A stretch of 64,000 bases of DNA from Bretschneidera sinensis. Lineage: Eukaryota > Streptophyta > Magnoliopsida > Brassicales > Akaniaceae. The position numbers and the translations under genes were made by a program. Below, one piece after another: positions 22,786 to 34,940 of the stretch. The first letter of the stretch is position 1; every line of letters begins with the position of its first letter. The stretch is from NCBI GenBank assembly GCA_023935145.1, contig CM043705.1:60432584-60496583 (forward strand), written 5' to 3'. The notes below the pieces were generated by a model. The model was not told the DNA's origin. It made no database searches and worked only from the letters and a program-made list of their open reading frames with translations.

Positions 22786-24090
22786 GGTGTTTTGGATCCA
22801 CTGTGAAGCCACCAATGCCATGTATTGAAGATCAATGCATCGATTCGCTTCCATATTTCTCCATCGTTAATGGAATTAAGTTTTAAAATTCGCCGACCTT
22901 TCTCCCTAACAACATCAACTAGCAGTGCATTGCGGGAGAACATTAACGAAACATTGTAGCTCTACAAAAAGAAAAATGAAATTGAAGTGCGGTATGATAT
23001 TTTAGTAATCGTAACAATTTAGTAAATGAGTGGTTAGTGGTTTTATTCTCCACTACATGAATTAAGGGTATCATAGATAGATTTTGTTTTTCTTTTTATT
23101 AAAAAATGGTTTATGAGATTGATTCATCATTGGATGAATGTCACAACATCCATAATATTGACGTTACTCATTCAAATGATGCATTGAAATCTAAATATTC
23201 TCCCCAATTATTGAAAGGGACCTCTGAATTATTTTGATGACGAACTTTCTTCTTCTACGCACTGCCCCTCTCTTTTTTTTTAAAAAAAATATTACACTAA
23301 CAAGAAAAGTGTAGTGTTCATCACCAAAGTTTAAACGAATACCAAATTTAACCTAAGATAATTTAGACAAATTAATTCAAAGGAAAAAGAGAATTCTCAT
23401 ACCGGGAAGCTAAATGTGGAGAGACCTCTTTTCCTCGTTAAGGTATATTTAGCATGTGGTTCTGCTGTATGAAGCATGCATGTGAGTGACTGCCATTGAT
23501 TAAGACCCATTGAATCCCCAATAAACATGATCCGTTTTCCTTTAAATCTCCTCAAGAAATCTTTCCCGTTAAATCTGTTTATATATATAAATTGTCTTAT
23601 AAATCATGTAATTAATTATTAAATTAGTCAATGACTTGAGAGAGGAAAATTAAGGTTGGTAAATATGTACGTACTTTGGTAACGTGCATGAATTGGGCTT
23701 CCACCTGTACTTAAGATAATCTTTGTCTGGTCGACCATTTTTGTGGCAATCAAATTGTTTTTCTATAAAAGAGCAACTTTCTGAGCTGTAAAATGGGTAA
23801 GAAGACGTAGTATCATTGTGATAATCCCAACTCCCCTCAAAATAATTACAATAATCAGTCGTTTCATATCTATATACTTCATAGCGGCGTTTTGTATTCC
23901 AAAGGGTTACTTTTATTTTGCACTTACGACAATCATAATCTGTCCTATAGCCTTTCTTACATGGATAGCAAGGGTCGTCAGGTTTAAATTTGATCCCGTA
24001 TTTCTTCCACAATTCTTTCACTTCCTCTTTTCCCCCAAAAACTTCGAAAGCTATTGCACCAGCAAGAAATATAGGAAGCCAAGCACCCAT
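22786..24090 (-). pseudogene. TBL: TBL/PMR5-family gene, copy E (exons 1-3 intact, exons 4-5 replaced by transposons)
   Basis: Exon 1 is 23675-24090, exon 2 23403-23574 and exon 3 22786-22961, all of standard length with GT-AG borders and no stop. The signal or anchor, the CxxC pair, the TBL domain and GDSM are present. Inside intron 3, at about 22263, array sequence ends and the Copia fragment begins, so exon 4 and the catalytic DxxH exon are absent. The exon 5 stub at 13714-13799 is of the diverged D/H type and may not be its own lost end. A transcript could only give a C-terminally truncated protein. Confidence 0.8.
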
Positions 24091-26040
24091 TTTTTCTCGT
24101 CAGTGTTTAAATATAAGACACAAAATTAATTAAGGAGATGGACTTATTACTACCAATTCATTTTGTTCAATACAACTCAAAGCCAGTTGATTAATTAACT
24201 CTTAAATACTGCTCTAGTAGTGGAGTAATTAAGCTACTTGCTTTATAGCTTTATAAAAGATAATAATTATGCAGTTCGTAAAACGTGTAGAGAAAAAAGA
24301 AATGATTACTCATCTTCAGTTTCCGTCCATTTACATACGATTTTTTACGTTGCAGTAAAGGATATATTAATTGGTAACTGATTTGGTGAGCTCGAGCGTA
24401 ATTTTCAGTGAGTTTGAGATCGTAATTTTTGTTCCATTTAATTGGTAGAAGTTTAAATTTAATAATTATAACCAAAAAAAAAAAAAGAATTTAATGCAAA
24501 AAGCCTTGGATTTTCTTCTCTTTCAATTTTTTTTATTGTGTTCTTGTTTCAGTTTCCACGCTAGCTAGCAATTATGGGTTCTCTGATCCCTTCATATATT
24601 TTTTTTGGGTAATTTCATTTTGATCCCTTGTGTTTATTTGGTTTTTCACTTTCTCTACTATGAATGCGGTTTAAAACCAATAAAGAATTAGGAACATCTC
24701 CGATAAATGTCATACATCTCACATATCAGCAAATATCAAATTCCATAGTTTGAAAACAAAATCCAAAAAATGGAAGCTAATGACATTTTACCCAAGTCTT
24801 TCATAAAGTATAATATATACAAATTATGTACTCGTGCAATGCACGTGCCAACACTATAGTACTGTTGCAGTAGTTTATATTTTAAACTATTTTTGTTAAC
24901 AATGAGAGAAATTAATTTATATAAAAATTAATATGTTATTTGAATTGGGTTAGGCAAATAAACACGAGGAAACTATTATTTTCAGTGACTTAAGATTAAT
25001 GTGTACCTGAATTTTGAATGTATATAAACTTCTTTCAAGACAATGATTTTTTTAAATAAAATTTTTAGGCCACTATTTGAGTTTGAAATTAAGTGGAGTT
25101 ATTTTTTTTTTTAATGTTTTTCACATTTAATCAAATAATTACAATATGTGTAAGGTAAATGAAATGTTCAGCATCTCATCATTGCCTACGTGAATGTTGT
25201 CATGATATATATATTAATTACATTACTGTCAATTATATGGAGTAATAATTATATCTAAAAAAATAATTACAACTTTTAGATAGAGTACTAAATTGTTTAG
25301 ATGAATTCTTTTCTACATAGAATTAAATATTTTTTCGAGGGGAATTAGATGAATATTTTAATAAGATAAGGGAAAATCTTTTAAAAATAGCAAAAATCAC
25401 AGCATCAAATATTCAATAGGGATGACAACGAAGCGGGTTTGAACCACTACCGCCATCTTAGCTCACATACATATGGCAGGATTCAGTGCAACCTCTAGGA
25501 GGAGTTGGCCAGAAAAGCAAGAGTTCAATGTAAAATAAATTGATTGTTTAATTTGTAAAAGATTTGCAATTGTATAAGTAAATTCGAATTGTAATTCTGT
25601 GAAGAAAAGAAGATATCGATTTAATGTATTTAACTGCGTACAGAGTAGTACTGTCTTATCAACATACAGTACCTTTTATTAGGAAGATCACTTGTTCATA
25701 TAGAATAGTAAATTGTGTTGAAGACTGGCTTAATTTCAAAAACTACAAATAAATCCCGGTCAGTGTGAGGAAAAAGAAAACCTTGCTTCTTCAGGTCTTT
25801 CTTTCTCTCCATTGTGTTAACCTAGTAATTCTTGCTGAATGGAAGAAGCAACAATCGTGATTTTGCAACACAAATTCCTATATGGTTTGCTGACAGGACA
25901 TAGCTGCTTTCAAATTATTTTTTTTTCTTTTAAGGACACATACGTCACTAAAAAGAACAAAATAATTTTGTGGAAGAAGCAATTTCTGCTGCAGAAATAG
26001 CCTCTCCCATCTATTAATTTTTTTTCTTATTTTTGGTAGT
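24091..26040. other. Intergenic spacer E/F
   Basis: This is a standard array spacer of the main type. The TATA-like element is at 24249-24259 and the small spacer ORF at 25473-25538. No other gene is seen. Confidence 0.6.
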
Positions 26041-26604
26041 CTATTTAGCCACTAACTTGCACATGTAGGCCGGAATAAGATTTTATATAATTTAGTTAGA
26101 TTTTGATTAGTTATTCATTAAGGAACAAGGTAGGAATTACAAGTGTGTTTCACGTTATGCTTTCTTGTGGAAAACTTTGATTTGAAAATAATCTAGTTCT
26201 GAAGTAGAGTTGCATATAGGAGTTCATTCCAGGTATCAGGAAGTCCGGGGAGACACCAATGGCTGCAGTCTGTTCCAAGGGATTCTACATGACCGTAGGA
26301 CGAGGGGTGACCATCTTTTACTCTATTTAGCCACTAACTTGTACATGTAGGCCGGAATAAGATTTTATATAATTTAGTTAGATTTTGATTAGTTATTCAT
26401 TAAGGAACAAGGTAGGAATTACAAGTGTGTTTCACGTTATGCTTTCTTGTGGAAAACTTTGATTTGAAAATAATCTAGTTCTGAAGTAGAGTTGCATATA
26501 GGAGTTCATTCCAGGTATCAGGAAGTCCGGGGAGACACCAATGGCTGCAGTCTGTTCCAAGGGATTCTACATGACCGTAGGACGAGGGGTGACCATCTTT
26601 CCTT
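26041..26604. repeat. 282-bp tandem duplication covering the end of TBL exon 5
   Basis: The block beginning CTATTTAGCCACTAACTTG occurs at 26041 and again at 26323. The first copy contains an extra exon 5 3' end (26193-26317, stop at 26193-26195) that ends abruptly at GACCATCTTT. No other array unit has this duplication, so it is private to copy F. Confidence 0.85.
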
Positions 26605-28967
26605 AGTTGTGATAAGGTTGTCACATTAAGCAACTGAACTTTCTTTTGCATTGTACCTATTACTTTTTCTAGAATTGCTTCAGCTTTATGTAAACCTCCT
26701 GGATACTTAGACTCAAGCAATGGATGTGTTTCCCCTTTGCAAGTCTTCGCATTTTGATCCCCCCAATCTCTTGAACTGTGTTAAAAAAAAAGAAAGAAAA
26801 ATATGAAGATATGTAACAAATACATATGACACTCTATAGAAATTTACTTACTTGTGATGATCTGGAGAAACACCCTGGAAGAAGATTTTGGTTGTGGTAG
26901 TATCCACATTAGAATTTACCCATCTAGCCCACGTATTTAATGCCTTCTCATATGCAACCAAGCGATCCATGTCTTTGTATGTAGATTCCCCATCTTGAAT
27001 AACATCCAATCTGTAAGGTTAATTTTTTTTTTTTTTAGAATAGAAATATCACATAAAAGCAAGGTTTTTAATTTTGATTTCAACAAACATTTCGAGAGTA
27101 AAAGAAATACGGAAGTACAGATGAAAATTTCGATTTCAATTTGAAATTGTAAAAGGGTAAAAAATTCCATCATCAAGAATTAATTTGTTCAATTGCCAGA
27201 TATTGACAAAAAAAATTCCTCTAAATATTACCTATCTATTCATGGAAATTGAAGGAATTTTCGAAATATCACACAAATTCTGAATTTTATTGGAAAATCC
27301 TGAGTTATTTGGTAAAACGATATGAAATGGTCAAGATGCGTGGAAATTTGAAATTTCAACGAGATTTTGATCCTCGTATGCAAGGTCCGAGTGAACAAAT
27401 CAGAAATCATGTGATGAACCATTGTAATGGAAAAGATCCTGGTATATATATAAGGTTCTATAAAACCAAAAGTAACTTCAACTAATATTTTTGAAAGATA
27501 GACACCTGAGATTGCGGTTCAAGGGAATCAATTGTCTTTTTTAATAGAATTCAATCTATGAACACAAACATATGAAGAGGGTATATATGATTGATTGCAC
27601 TTTTCAGTTAAAAAAAATCCTCAATATTTAGAGACACAAATCAAGTGTTAATGAAAAACTTACGGTGTTTTGGATCCACTGTGAAGCCACCAATGCCATG
27701 TATTGAAGATCAATGCATCGATTCCCTTCCATATTTCTCCATCGTTAATTGAATTAAGTTTTAAAATTCGCCGACCTTTCTCCCTAACAACATCAACTAG
27801 CAGTGCATTGCGGGAGAACATTAACGAAACATTGTAGCTCTACAAAAAGAAAAATGAAATTGAAGTGCGGTATGATATTTTAGTAATCGTAACAATTTAG
27901 TAAATGAGCGGTTAGTGGTTTTATTCTCCACTACATGAATTAAGGGTATCATAGATAGATTTTGTTTTTCTTTTTATTAAAAAATGGTTTATGAGATTGA
28001 TTCATCATTGGATGAATGTCACAACATCCATACTATTGACGTGACTCATTCAAATGATGCATTGAAATCTAAATATTCTCCCCAATTATTGAAGGGGACC
28101 TCTGAATTATTCTGATGACGAACTTTCTTCTTCTACGCACTGCCCCTCTCTTTTTTTTCAAAAAAAAATTTACACTAACAAGAAAAGTGTAGTGTTCATC
28201 ACCAAAGTTTAAACGAATACCAAATTTAACCTAAGATAATTTAGACAAAGTAATTCAAAGGAAAAAGAAAATTCTCATACCGGGAAGCTAAATGTGAGAG
28301 ACCTCTTTTCCTCGTTAAGGTATATTTAGCATGTGGTTCTGCTGTATGAAGCATGCATGTGAGTGACTGCCATTGATTAAGACCCATTGAATCCCCAATA
28401 AACATGATCCGTTTTCCTTTAAATCTCCTCAAGAAATCTTTCCCCTTAAATCTGTTTATATATATAGATTGTCTTATAAGTCATGTAATTAATTATTAAA
28501 TTAGTAAATGACTTTAGAGAGGAAAATTAAGGTTGGTAAATATATACGTACTTTGGTAACGTGCAAGAATTGGGCTTCCATCTGTACTTAAGATAATCTT
28601 TGTCTGGTCGACCATTTTTATGGCAATCAAATTGTTTTTCTATAAAAGGGCAACTTTCTGAGCTGTAAAAAAGGTAAGAAGACGTAGTATCATTGTGATA
28701 ATCCCAACTCCCCTCAAAATAATTACAATAATCAGTCGTTTCATATCTATATACTTCATAGCGGCGTTTTGTATTCCAAAGGGTTACTTTTATTTTGCAC
28801 TTACGACAATCATAATCTGTCCTATAGCCTTTCTTACATGGATAGCAAGGGTCGTCAGGTTTAAATTTGATCCCGTATTTCTTCCACCATTCTTTGACTT
28901 CCTCTTTTCCCCCAGAAACTTCAAAAGCTATTGCACCAGCAAGAAATATAGGAAGCCAAGCACCCAT
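26475..28967 (-). pseudogene. TBL: TBL/PMR5-family pseudogene, copy F (exon 2 frameshift)
   Basis: Exons are 28552-28967, 28281-28451, 27664-27839, 26852-27010 and 26475-26775. Exon 2 is 171 nt instead of 172. One G is lost in the TGGAGAGACC context near 28297, so the frame changes after KRGLS and the conserved TFSFP end of exon 2 is lost. The other exons are open and keep [23 protein letters not shown] and DCSHWCLPG. Exon 4 starts with Leu where the others have Trp. Upstream, two LTR insertions begin about 580 bp before the ATG, and an additional exon 5 end lies downstream in the 282-bp duplication. Confidence 0.85.
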
Positions 28968-29547
28968 TTTTTATCGTCAGTGTTTAAATATAAGACACAA
29001 AAATAATTAAGGAGATGGACTTATTACTACTAATTCATTTTGTTCATCAACAACTCAAAGCCCGTTGATTAATTAACTCTTAATTACTGCTGTAGTGGTG
29101 GAGTAATTAAGCTACTTGCTTTATAGCTTTATAAAAGATAATAATTATGCAGTTCGTAAAACGTGTAGAGAAAAAAGAAATGATTACTCATCTTCAGTTT
29201 CCGTCCATTTACATACGCTTTTTTACGTTGCAGTTAAGGATATATTAATTGGTAACTGATTTGGTGAGCTCGAGCGTAATTTTCCGTGAGTTTGAGATCG
29301 TAATTTTTGTTCCATTTAATTGGTAGAAGTTTAACTTTAATAATTATAACCAAAAAAAAAAATAGAATTTAATGCAAAAAGCCTTGGATTTTCTTCTCTT
29401 TCAATTTTTTTTTTATTGTATTCTTGTTTCAGTTTCCACACTAGCTAGCAATTATGGGTTCTCTGATCCATTCATATATTTTTTTTTGGGTAATTTCATT
29501 TTGATCCCACGTGTTTATTTGGTTTTTCACTTTCTCCACTATGAATG
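28968..29547. promoter_or_regulatory. Promoter-proximal 5' flank of copy F, cut by an LTR element
   Basis: This keeps the conserved 5' flank including CTTTATAAAAG at 29127-29137. It ends at 29543-29547 in GAATG, the target duplication of the Gypsy element that follows. Promoter function is inferred. Confidence 0.4.
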
Positions 29548-29994
29548 TGATGCCGGAGGATCCGAGTCAGATGATGTTGAGCTGTCATATGACAGATTGA
29601 CTGCCTAGAGCAGGCCACGGGCTCAGATCAGGCCTGAAAGACCCTACTTTGATTGGAAACGAGCCAATGAACAAAACTTGATTTTTTATAATCAGCCTCA
29701 ACATTTTTAAGCCAAAAAATGATGTTTAGACCCCCAAATTGGCAGTTTAATGTTTTTAGGAAACTATTTTTTTCAATTATTTTAATTTCAGCCTTAATTT
29801 AGTTTTCCTATTTTGTTCTGACCTTATAAATAAGGTCTTAGGGTTTCGTAAACATTATTATTGAATTTGCATAATTTTAAATAAAACATCAGAGCTGTTT
29901 CTCTATATTGTTTTTTAGGGTTTTTCTTGTGTTACTCCCTGTGAACTATCTGTTTGACTAGCTTGCAGAATAATCGCTATTCTGCCCTGTGTCA
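29548..29994 (+). repeat. 5' LTR of the Gypsy gag-protease element
   Basis: This 447-bp LTR starts TGATGCCGGAGGATCC and ends CTGCCCTGTGTCA. It differs from its partner by scattered substitutions, so the insertion is not brand new. Confidence 0.9.
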
Positions 29995-29996
29995 GT

Positions 29997-30008
29997 TGGT
30001 ATCAGAGC
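29997..30008 (+). other. Primer-binding site (initiator tRNA-Met type)
   Basis: TGGTATCAGAGC begins two bases after the 5' LTR end, which is the usual plant LTR-element priming site. Confidence 0.85.
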
Positions 30009-30044
30009 TTCAGCGTTTTCCTAGGGCAAGATTTCATCAGTTCC

Positions 30045-31895
30045 ATGGCTGGTGGTCGTGGTCGTGGTCGTCGCGGGTAGGTTCCGAACGAGGAAGCCCC
30101 ACGTCGTGATCGTAACGTTCAGGATGCGATGATTGAGGATTTACATAGGCAAGTTGCCGAGTTAACCCAGCGTCTAGCGGCGTAAAATTTCGGAGATCAT
30201 GAGATTGAAGATCACGATTCCGATTCCAGTTCCAGTTCCGAAAAACCACATCACAATCCTACTCGATTCTGGGAGCACCATGGTCAGGAAGAACGTTATG
30301 GAGATCTCGGATTCAGAGTGGATCTGCCCGAGTTTTCTGCTACGTTACATGCCGAGGGATTCGTAGATTGGTTGAATGAAGCGGAGCGTATTTTCAAGTA
30401 CAAGAAATTCCCAGATCGTGTGAAGGTGAAACTGGTCGCCATCAAATTGAAGGGCAGAGCATCTACGTGGTGGGAGCAGTTGAGGTGTTCGCGTGATCGG
30501 TAGGGCAAAGCCAAGATTACAGATTGGGAGAAGATGAAGGGTCACTTCCTCCCTTTCGGTTACACTCAGACCTTGTTTCAGCGTCTTCATTCGTTGAGGC
30601 AGGGCACGAGATCGGTGGATGATTAAACGGAGGAATTCTATCAGTTTATTGCCCGGAACGACTTATCTGAAACTGAGGAGCAGATGGTGGCACGATATTT
30701 GGGGGGATTACGGCAGCCCCTACAGGATGTCCTCAGCCTTCACTCGCTGTGGACAGTTTCAGAGGCATATCAGCGTGCACTTGTGGTGGAGAAACAGCAG
30801 AACAGGAGGCCATTGAACAGAGACGATCAAAACAATCAGCCAGTTCGCCCTCAAGAATCCCGTCCTGTCCAGCAACCACCTCAAGGCAACCCTAACCCGA
30901 ATATTAGATGTTTTATATGTGGTGAACATGGGCATAAATCACCTGAGTGCAGGAAGCCTGCTAGTAATAAAGGTAAAAATCTACTGATTGAGGATGATGG
31001 AGTAGACGAAACTGAGGAGATTGGGGAGCCTATGTATGACGATGATGAGTATGGAGATGTATTGTATGGGGATGGCCATGAGACCTTGGTCGTTCGTAAG
31101 AGCCTACTGACCCCCAAGGGCGATTCAGGGGACGATTGGTTGAGGATCAATATTTTCCACACGACCTGTACAGTTGCTGATAAAGTCTGCAAGATGATCA
31201 TAGATAGTGGCAGTTGTGAGAATGTGCTGTCTGAAGAGGCTGTCAAGAAACTGCCGTTGAAAACAGATCGTCATCCTAAGCCGTACAAATTGTCTTGGCT
31301 GAATAAAAGCAGTGAGGTAACGGTAGATAGGCGTTGCCTAGTTTCTTTTTCGATTGGTAAGAGATATTTTGATAATGCTTGGTGTGATGTTGTATGTATG
31401 GATGCTTGTCATGTATTGTTAGGCAGGCCTTGGCAGTATGACCATAATGTTATTCATGATGGGCGAAAAAACACATACTTCCTTAGCATCAAAGGGAAGA
31501 AGATTGTGTTGGCACCTCGTCGGGAAGGAATCACTCCTACCCCGATTTCCAATAATACTAATCTGCTTTCGATGTCCAGGTTTTTAGCAGAGGTTGAGCA
31601 TGTAGATGTGGTTTATGCTCTGCTGCCTTGTGGGAATAGCGCAGCAGATCTGAATCCAGAATTACCAGTCGAAGTTCAGCAGCTGTTAGCAAAGTTTTCT
31701 GACCTGATTCCAGAGGATCTTCCTCCTGGGTTGCCGCTTGAGGTATTTAATGTGAAACGCATGAGTCCTTGTTTTGGGGATTCCGATGTGGCTATTGTGA
31801 ACTCAAGGACGAGTTCTTTCCAACCTGGGGCGACTGATACAGGAGGATCCGAGTCAGATGATGCTGAGCTGTCATATGACAGGTTGACTGCCTAG
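30045..31895 (+). pseudogene. Gypsy gag-protease polyprotein with four internal stops
   Basis: One frame runs from ATG 30045 to TAG at 31893, interrupted by TAG 30078, TAA 30183, TAG 30501 and TAA 30624. The last 403 codons (from 30684) are open. Visible parts are an Arg/Gly-rich start and a retrotransposon gag domain (EAERIFKYKKFPDRVKVKLV, KGRASTWWEQL). The nucleocapsid zinc knuckle CFICGEHGHKSPEC and a retropepsin-like domain with IIDSGSCENVLS and HVLLGRPWQYD follow. After FSDLIPEDLPPGLPL the frame passes straight to FNVKRMSPCFGDSD and NSRTSSFQPG. Those segments are normally the far C-terminus of a Gypsy polyprotein, so the RT to integrase block was removed without changing frame. The frame then reads into the 3' LTR. 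Confidence 0.85.
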
Positions 31896-32282
31896 AACGG
31901 GCCACGGGCTCAGATCAGGCCCAAAAGACCCTATTCTGATTGGAAACGGGCCAATGAACAAAACCTGATTACTTTGTAATCTTCCTCAACATTTTTAAGC
32001 CAAAAAACGACGTTTAGACCCTCAAATTGGCAGTTTAATGTTTTTAGGAAACTTTTTATTTTAATTATTTTAATTTCAGCCTTAATTTAGTTTTCTTATT
32101 TTGTTCTAACCTTCTAAATAAGGTCTTAGGGTTTCGTAAACATTATTATTGAATTTGCATAATTTTAAATAAAACATCAGAGCTGTTTCTCTGTATTGTT
32201 TTTTAGGTTTTTTCTTGTGTTACTCCCTGTGAACTATCTGTTCGACTAGCCTGCAGAATAATCGTTATTCTACCCCGCCTCA
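31835..32282 (+). repeat. 3' LTR of the Gypsy gag-protease element
   Basis: This 448-bp LTR starts TGATACAGGAGGATCC and ends CTACCCCGCCTCA. The gag-protease frame ends inside it. GAATG follows at 32283. Confidence 0.9.
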
Positions 32283-32318
32283 GAATGCGGTTTAAAACCA
32301 ATAAAGAATTAGGAACAT

Positions 32319-33519
32319 TGTAACGACCCATCCCAGGTTGGCCACCCCTAGACGGTGTCATCACATTTTGAAAATCCAAGCACGACACATATATGCAACA
32401 ATAAGTATAATATTACCAGATTTTTTTTTTATCCTTTAACAGGAGAGGTAAACAAATCTGATATTCACTTAAACATAAAATATATAAATGCATGAATATT
32501 TACAATAAACTTTTTACAAGTCTTTAACTCGATTGTCTGAGGATATTAACACGTACTTGGCTTACAGAAAAAGATCTCGACTGATTCTCAACCCACCAAA
32601 CTATTTATCTTGACTGCTACCTGAAATCATTGAACAGTGAGGAGTGAGCTTCACAAGCTCAGCGAATTAAATTTACTGAAAGTATTCCAAATTCTATCAA
32701 TAATCCTTTAATATTAAAATTTATTTTTCGCATAACCTGATGACAACTTTCTACTATCAATCTCTTCTTCTCAATCATTGGTTCACCTTAAGACTATCAA
32801 TTATTTCCTAATTACCTCGTAATGAGGTTCATATCAAAAAGTCCATCATTTAGATAAGCCTTATCACTGTCTTTTTATATGAAACTGAACCTTCTATAAT
32901 TAAATTCACAAAAAGTATCACAACTCAACATCTCGAAAATCTCATCATTATAGCTGTCTCTTTTTATGAGACTCAGCCATCTATAATTTAATTCACAATT
33001 AATATACCACAACTCAGTATCTCACACATCTCATCATTATAGCTGTCTCTTTTTATGAGACCCAGCCATCTATAATTTAATTCACAATTAATATACCACA
33101 TCTCAGCATTTCAAATAATGCAACGATAATTAAAACAGATGCAGATGCATAAACGATTATGATGGGAACGTCTTCCTCCTTCAATCGTCTCCATGATTTG
33201 GAGGATTTAAAAAATAAGACATGATTGCCTTACCAACATAATTATTCACCTTTGTTTTTCTTTTCTTTTCCTTACTTTACTTTTCCCCACTAACAACAAA
33301 AATAAATAAAACCAAACATTCCACTCGAAATTGTTTTCTCGGTGGCAGCAAGTATGCTGCCCCGAGTTACTATTCCAAGTTGATTTTTTTTTTATTTTTT
33401 ATTTTTTTGCTTTTCAACCTTGGTCTCCGGAAATCTTCATTCAGCCATTCAGGGATTTAACTCTTTGTCATATTGATAAAAATATACACTTACCCAACTT
33501 TTAAAATACGGATATTACA
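32319..33519. mobile_element. Solo LTR (1,201 bp)
   Basis: TGTAACGACCCATCCCAGG starts at 32319 and GGATATTACA ends at 33519. An exact AACAT target duplication flanks it (32314-32318 and 33520-33524). Removing it restores the GGAACATCTCCG sequence seen in the other spacers. There is no internal region, so it arose by LTR-LTR recombination. Its start resembles the Gypsy LTR at 36365 (TGTAACGACCCATCCC), but the body and length differ. Confidence 0.85.
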
Positions 33520-34940
33520 AACATCTCCGATAAATGTCATACATCTCACATATCAGCAAATATCAAATTCCGTAGTTTGAAAACAAAATCCAAAAAATGG
33601 AAGCTAATGACATTTTACCCAAGTCTTTCATAAATTATAATATATACAAATTATGTACTCGTGCAATGCACGTGCCAACACTATAGTACTGTTGCAGTAG
33701 TTTATATTTTAAACTAATTTTGTTAACAATGAGAGAAATTAATTTATATAAAAATTAATATGTTATTTGAATTGGATTAGGCAAATAAGCACGAGGAAAC
33801 AATTATTTTAAGTGACTTAAGATTAATGTGTACCTGAATTTTGAATGTATATAAACTTCTTTCAAGACAATGCTTTTTTTAAATAAGATTTTTAGGCCAC
33901 TATTTGAGTTTGAAATTAAGTGGAGTTATTTTTTTCTTTTTAATGTTTTTCACATTTAATCAAATAATTACAATATGTGTAAGGTAAATGAAATGTTCAG
34001 CATCTCATCATTGCCTACGTGAATGTTGTCATGATATATATATTAATTACATTACTGTCAATTATATGGAGTAATATTTATATCTAAAAAACTAATTACA
34101 ACTTTTAGATAGAGTACTAAATTGTTTAGTTTCTACATAGAATTAAATATTTTTTCGAGGGGAATTAGATGAATATTTTAGTAAGATAAGGGAAAATCTT
34201 TTAAAAATAGTAGAAATCACAGCGTCAAATATTCAATAGGGATGACAACGAAGCGGGTTTGAACCACTACCACCATCTTAACTCACATACATATGGCAGG
34301 ATTCAGTGCAACCTCTAGGAGGAGTAGGCCAGAAAAGCAAGAGTTCAACGTAAAATAAATTGATTGTTTAATTTGTAAAAGTTTTGCAATTGTATAAGTA
34401 AATTCGAATTGTAATTCTGTGAAGAAAAGAAGATATCGATTTAATGTATTTAACTGCGTACAGAGTAGTACAGTCTTATCAACATACAGTACTTTTTATT
34501 AGGAAGATCACTTGTTCATATAGAATAGTAAATTGTGTTGAAGACTGGCTTAATTTCAAAAAATACAAATAAATCCCGGTCAGTGTGAGGAAAAAGAAAA
34601 CCTTGCTTCTTCAGGTCTTTCTTTCTCTCCATTGTGTTAACCTAGTAATTCTTGCTGAATGGAAGAAGCAACAATCGTGATTTTGCAACACAAATTCCTA
34701 TATGGTTTGCTGACAGGACATAGCTGCTTTCAAATTATTTATTTTTTTTCTTTTAATGACACATACGTCACTAAAAAGGACAAAATAATTTTGTGGAAGA
34801 AGCAATTTCTGTTGCAGAAATAGCCTCTCCCATCTTTTAATTCTTTTTCTTATTTTTGGTACTCTATTTAGCCACTAACTTGTACATGTAGGCCAGAATA
34901 AGATTTTATATAATTTAGTTTGATTTTGATTAGTTATTCA
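33520..34940. other. Intergenic spacer F/G (right part)
   Basis: The main-type spacer resumes after the solo LTR, with the small spacer ORF at 34293-34358. Nothing else is seen. Confidence 0.6.

Larger units (their letters stand above)
29548..32282 (+). mobile_element. Ty3/Gypsy gag-protease element with deleted pol core
   Basis: The two LTRs (29548-29994 and 31835-32282) begin TGAT and end TCA. They are flanked by an exact 5-bp target duplication GAATG (29543-29547 and 32283-32287). A primer-binding site complementary to initiator tRNA-Met follows the 5' LTR. The 1.84-kb interior codes only gag and an aspartic-protease-like domain. Reverse transcriptase, RNase H and integrase have been deleted. 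The insertion is in the 5' flank of TBL copy F. Confidence 0.9.

Noticed and set aside
30345..30590. Minus-strand ORFs over the Gypsy gag region (30296-30590, 30881-31246)
   Set aside because: They are shadows of the plus-strand gag-protease frame, which has clear zinc-knuckle and protease motifs.
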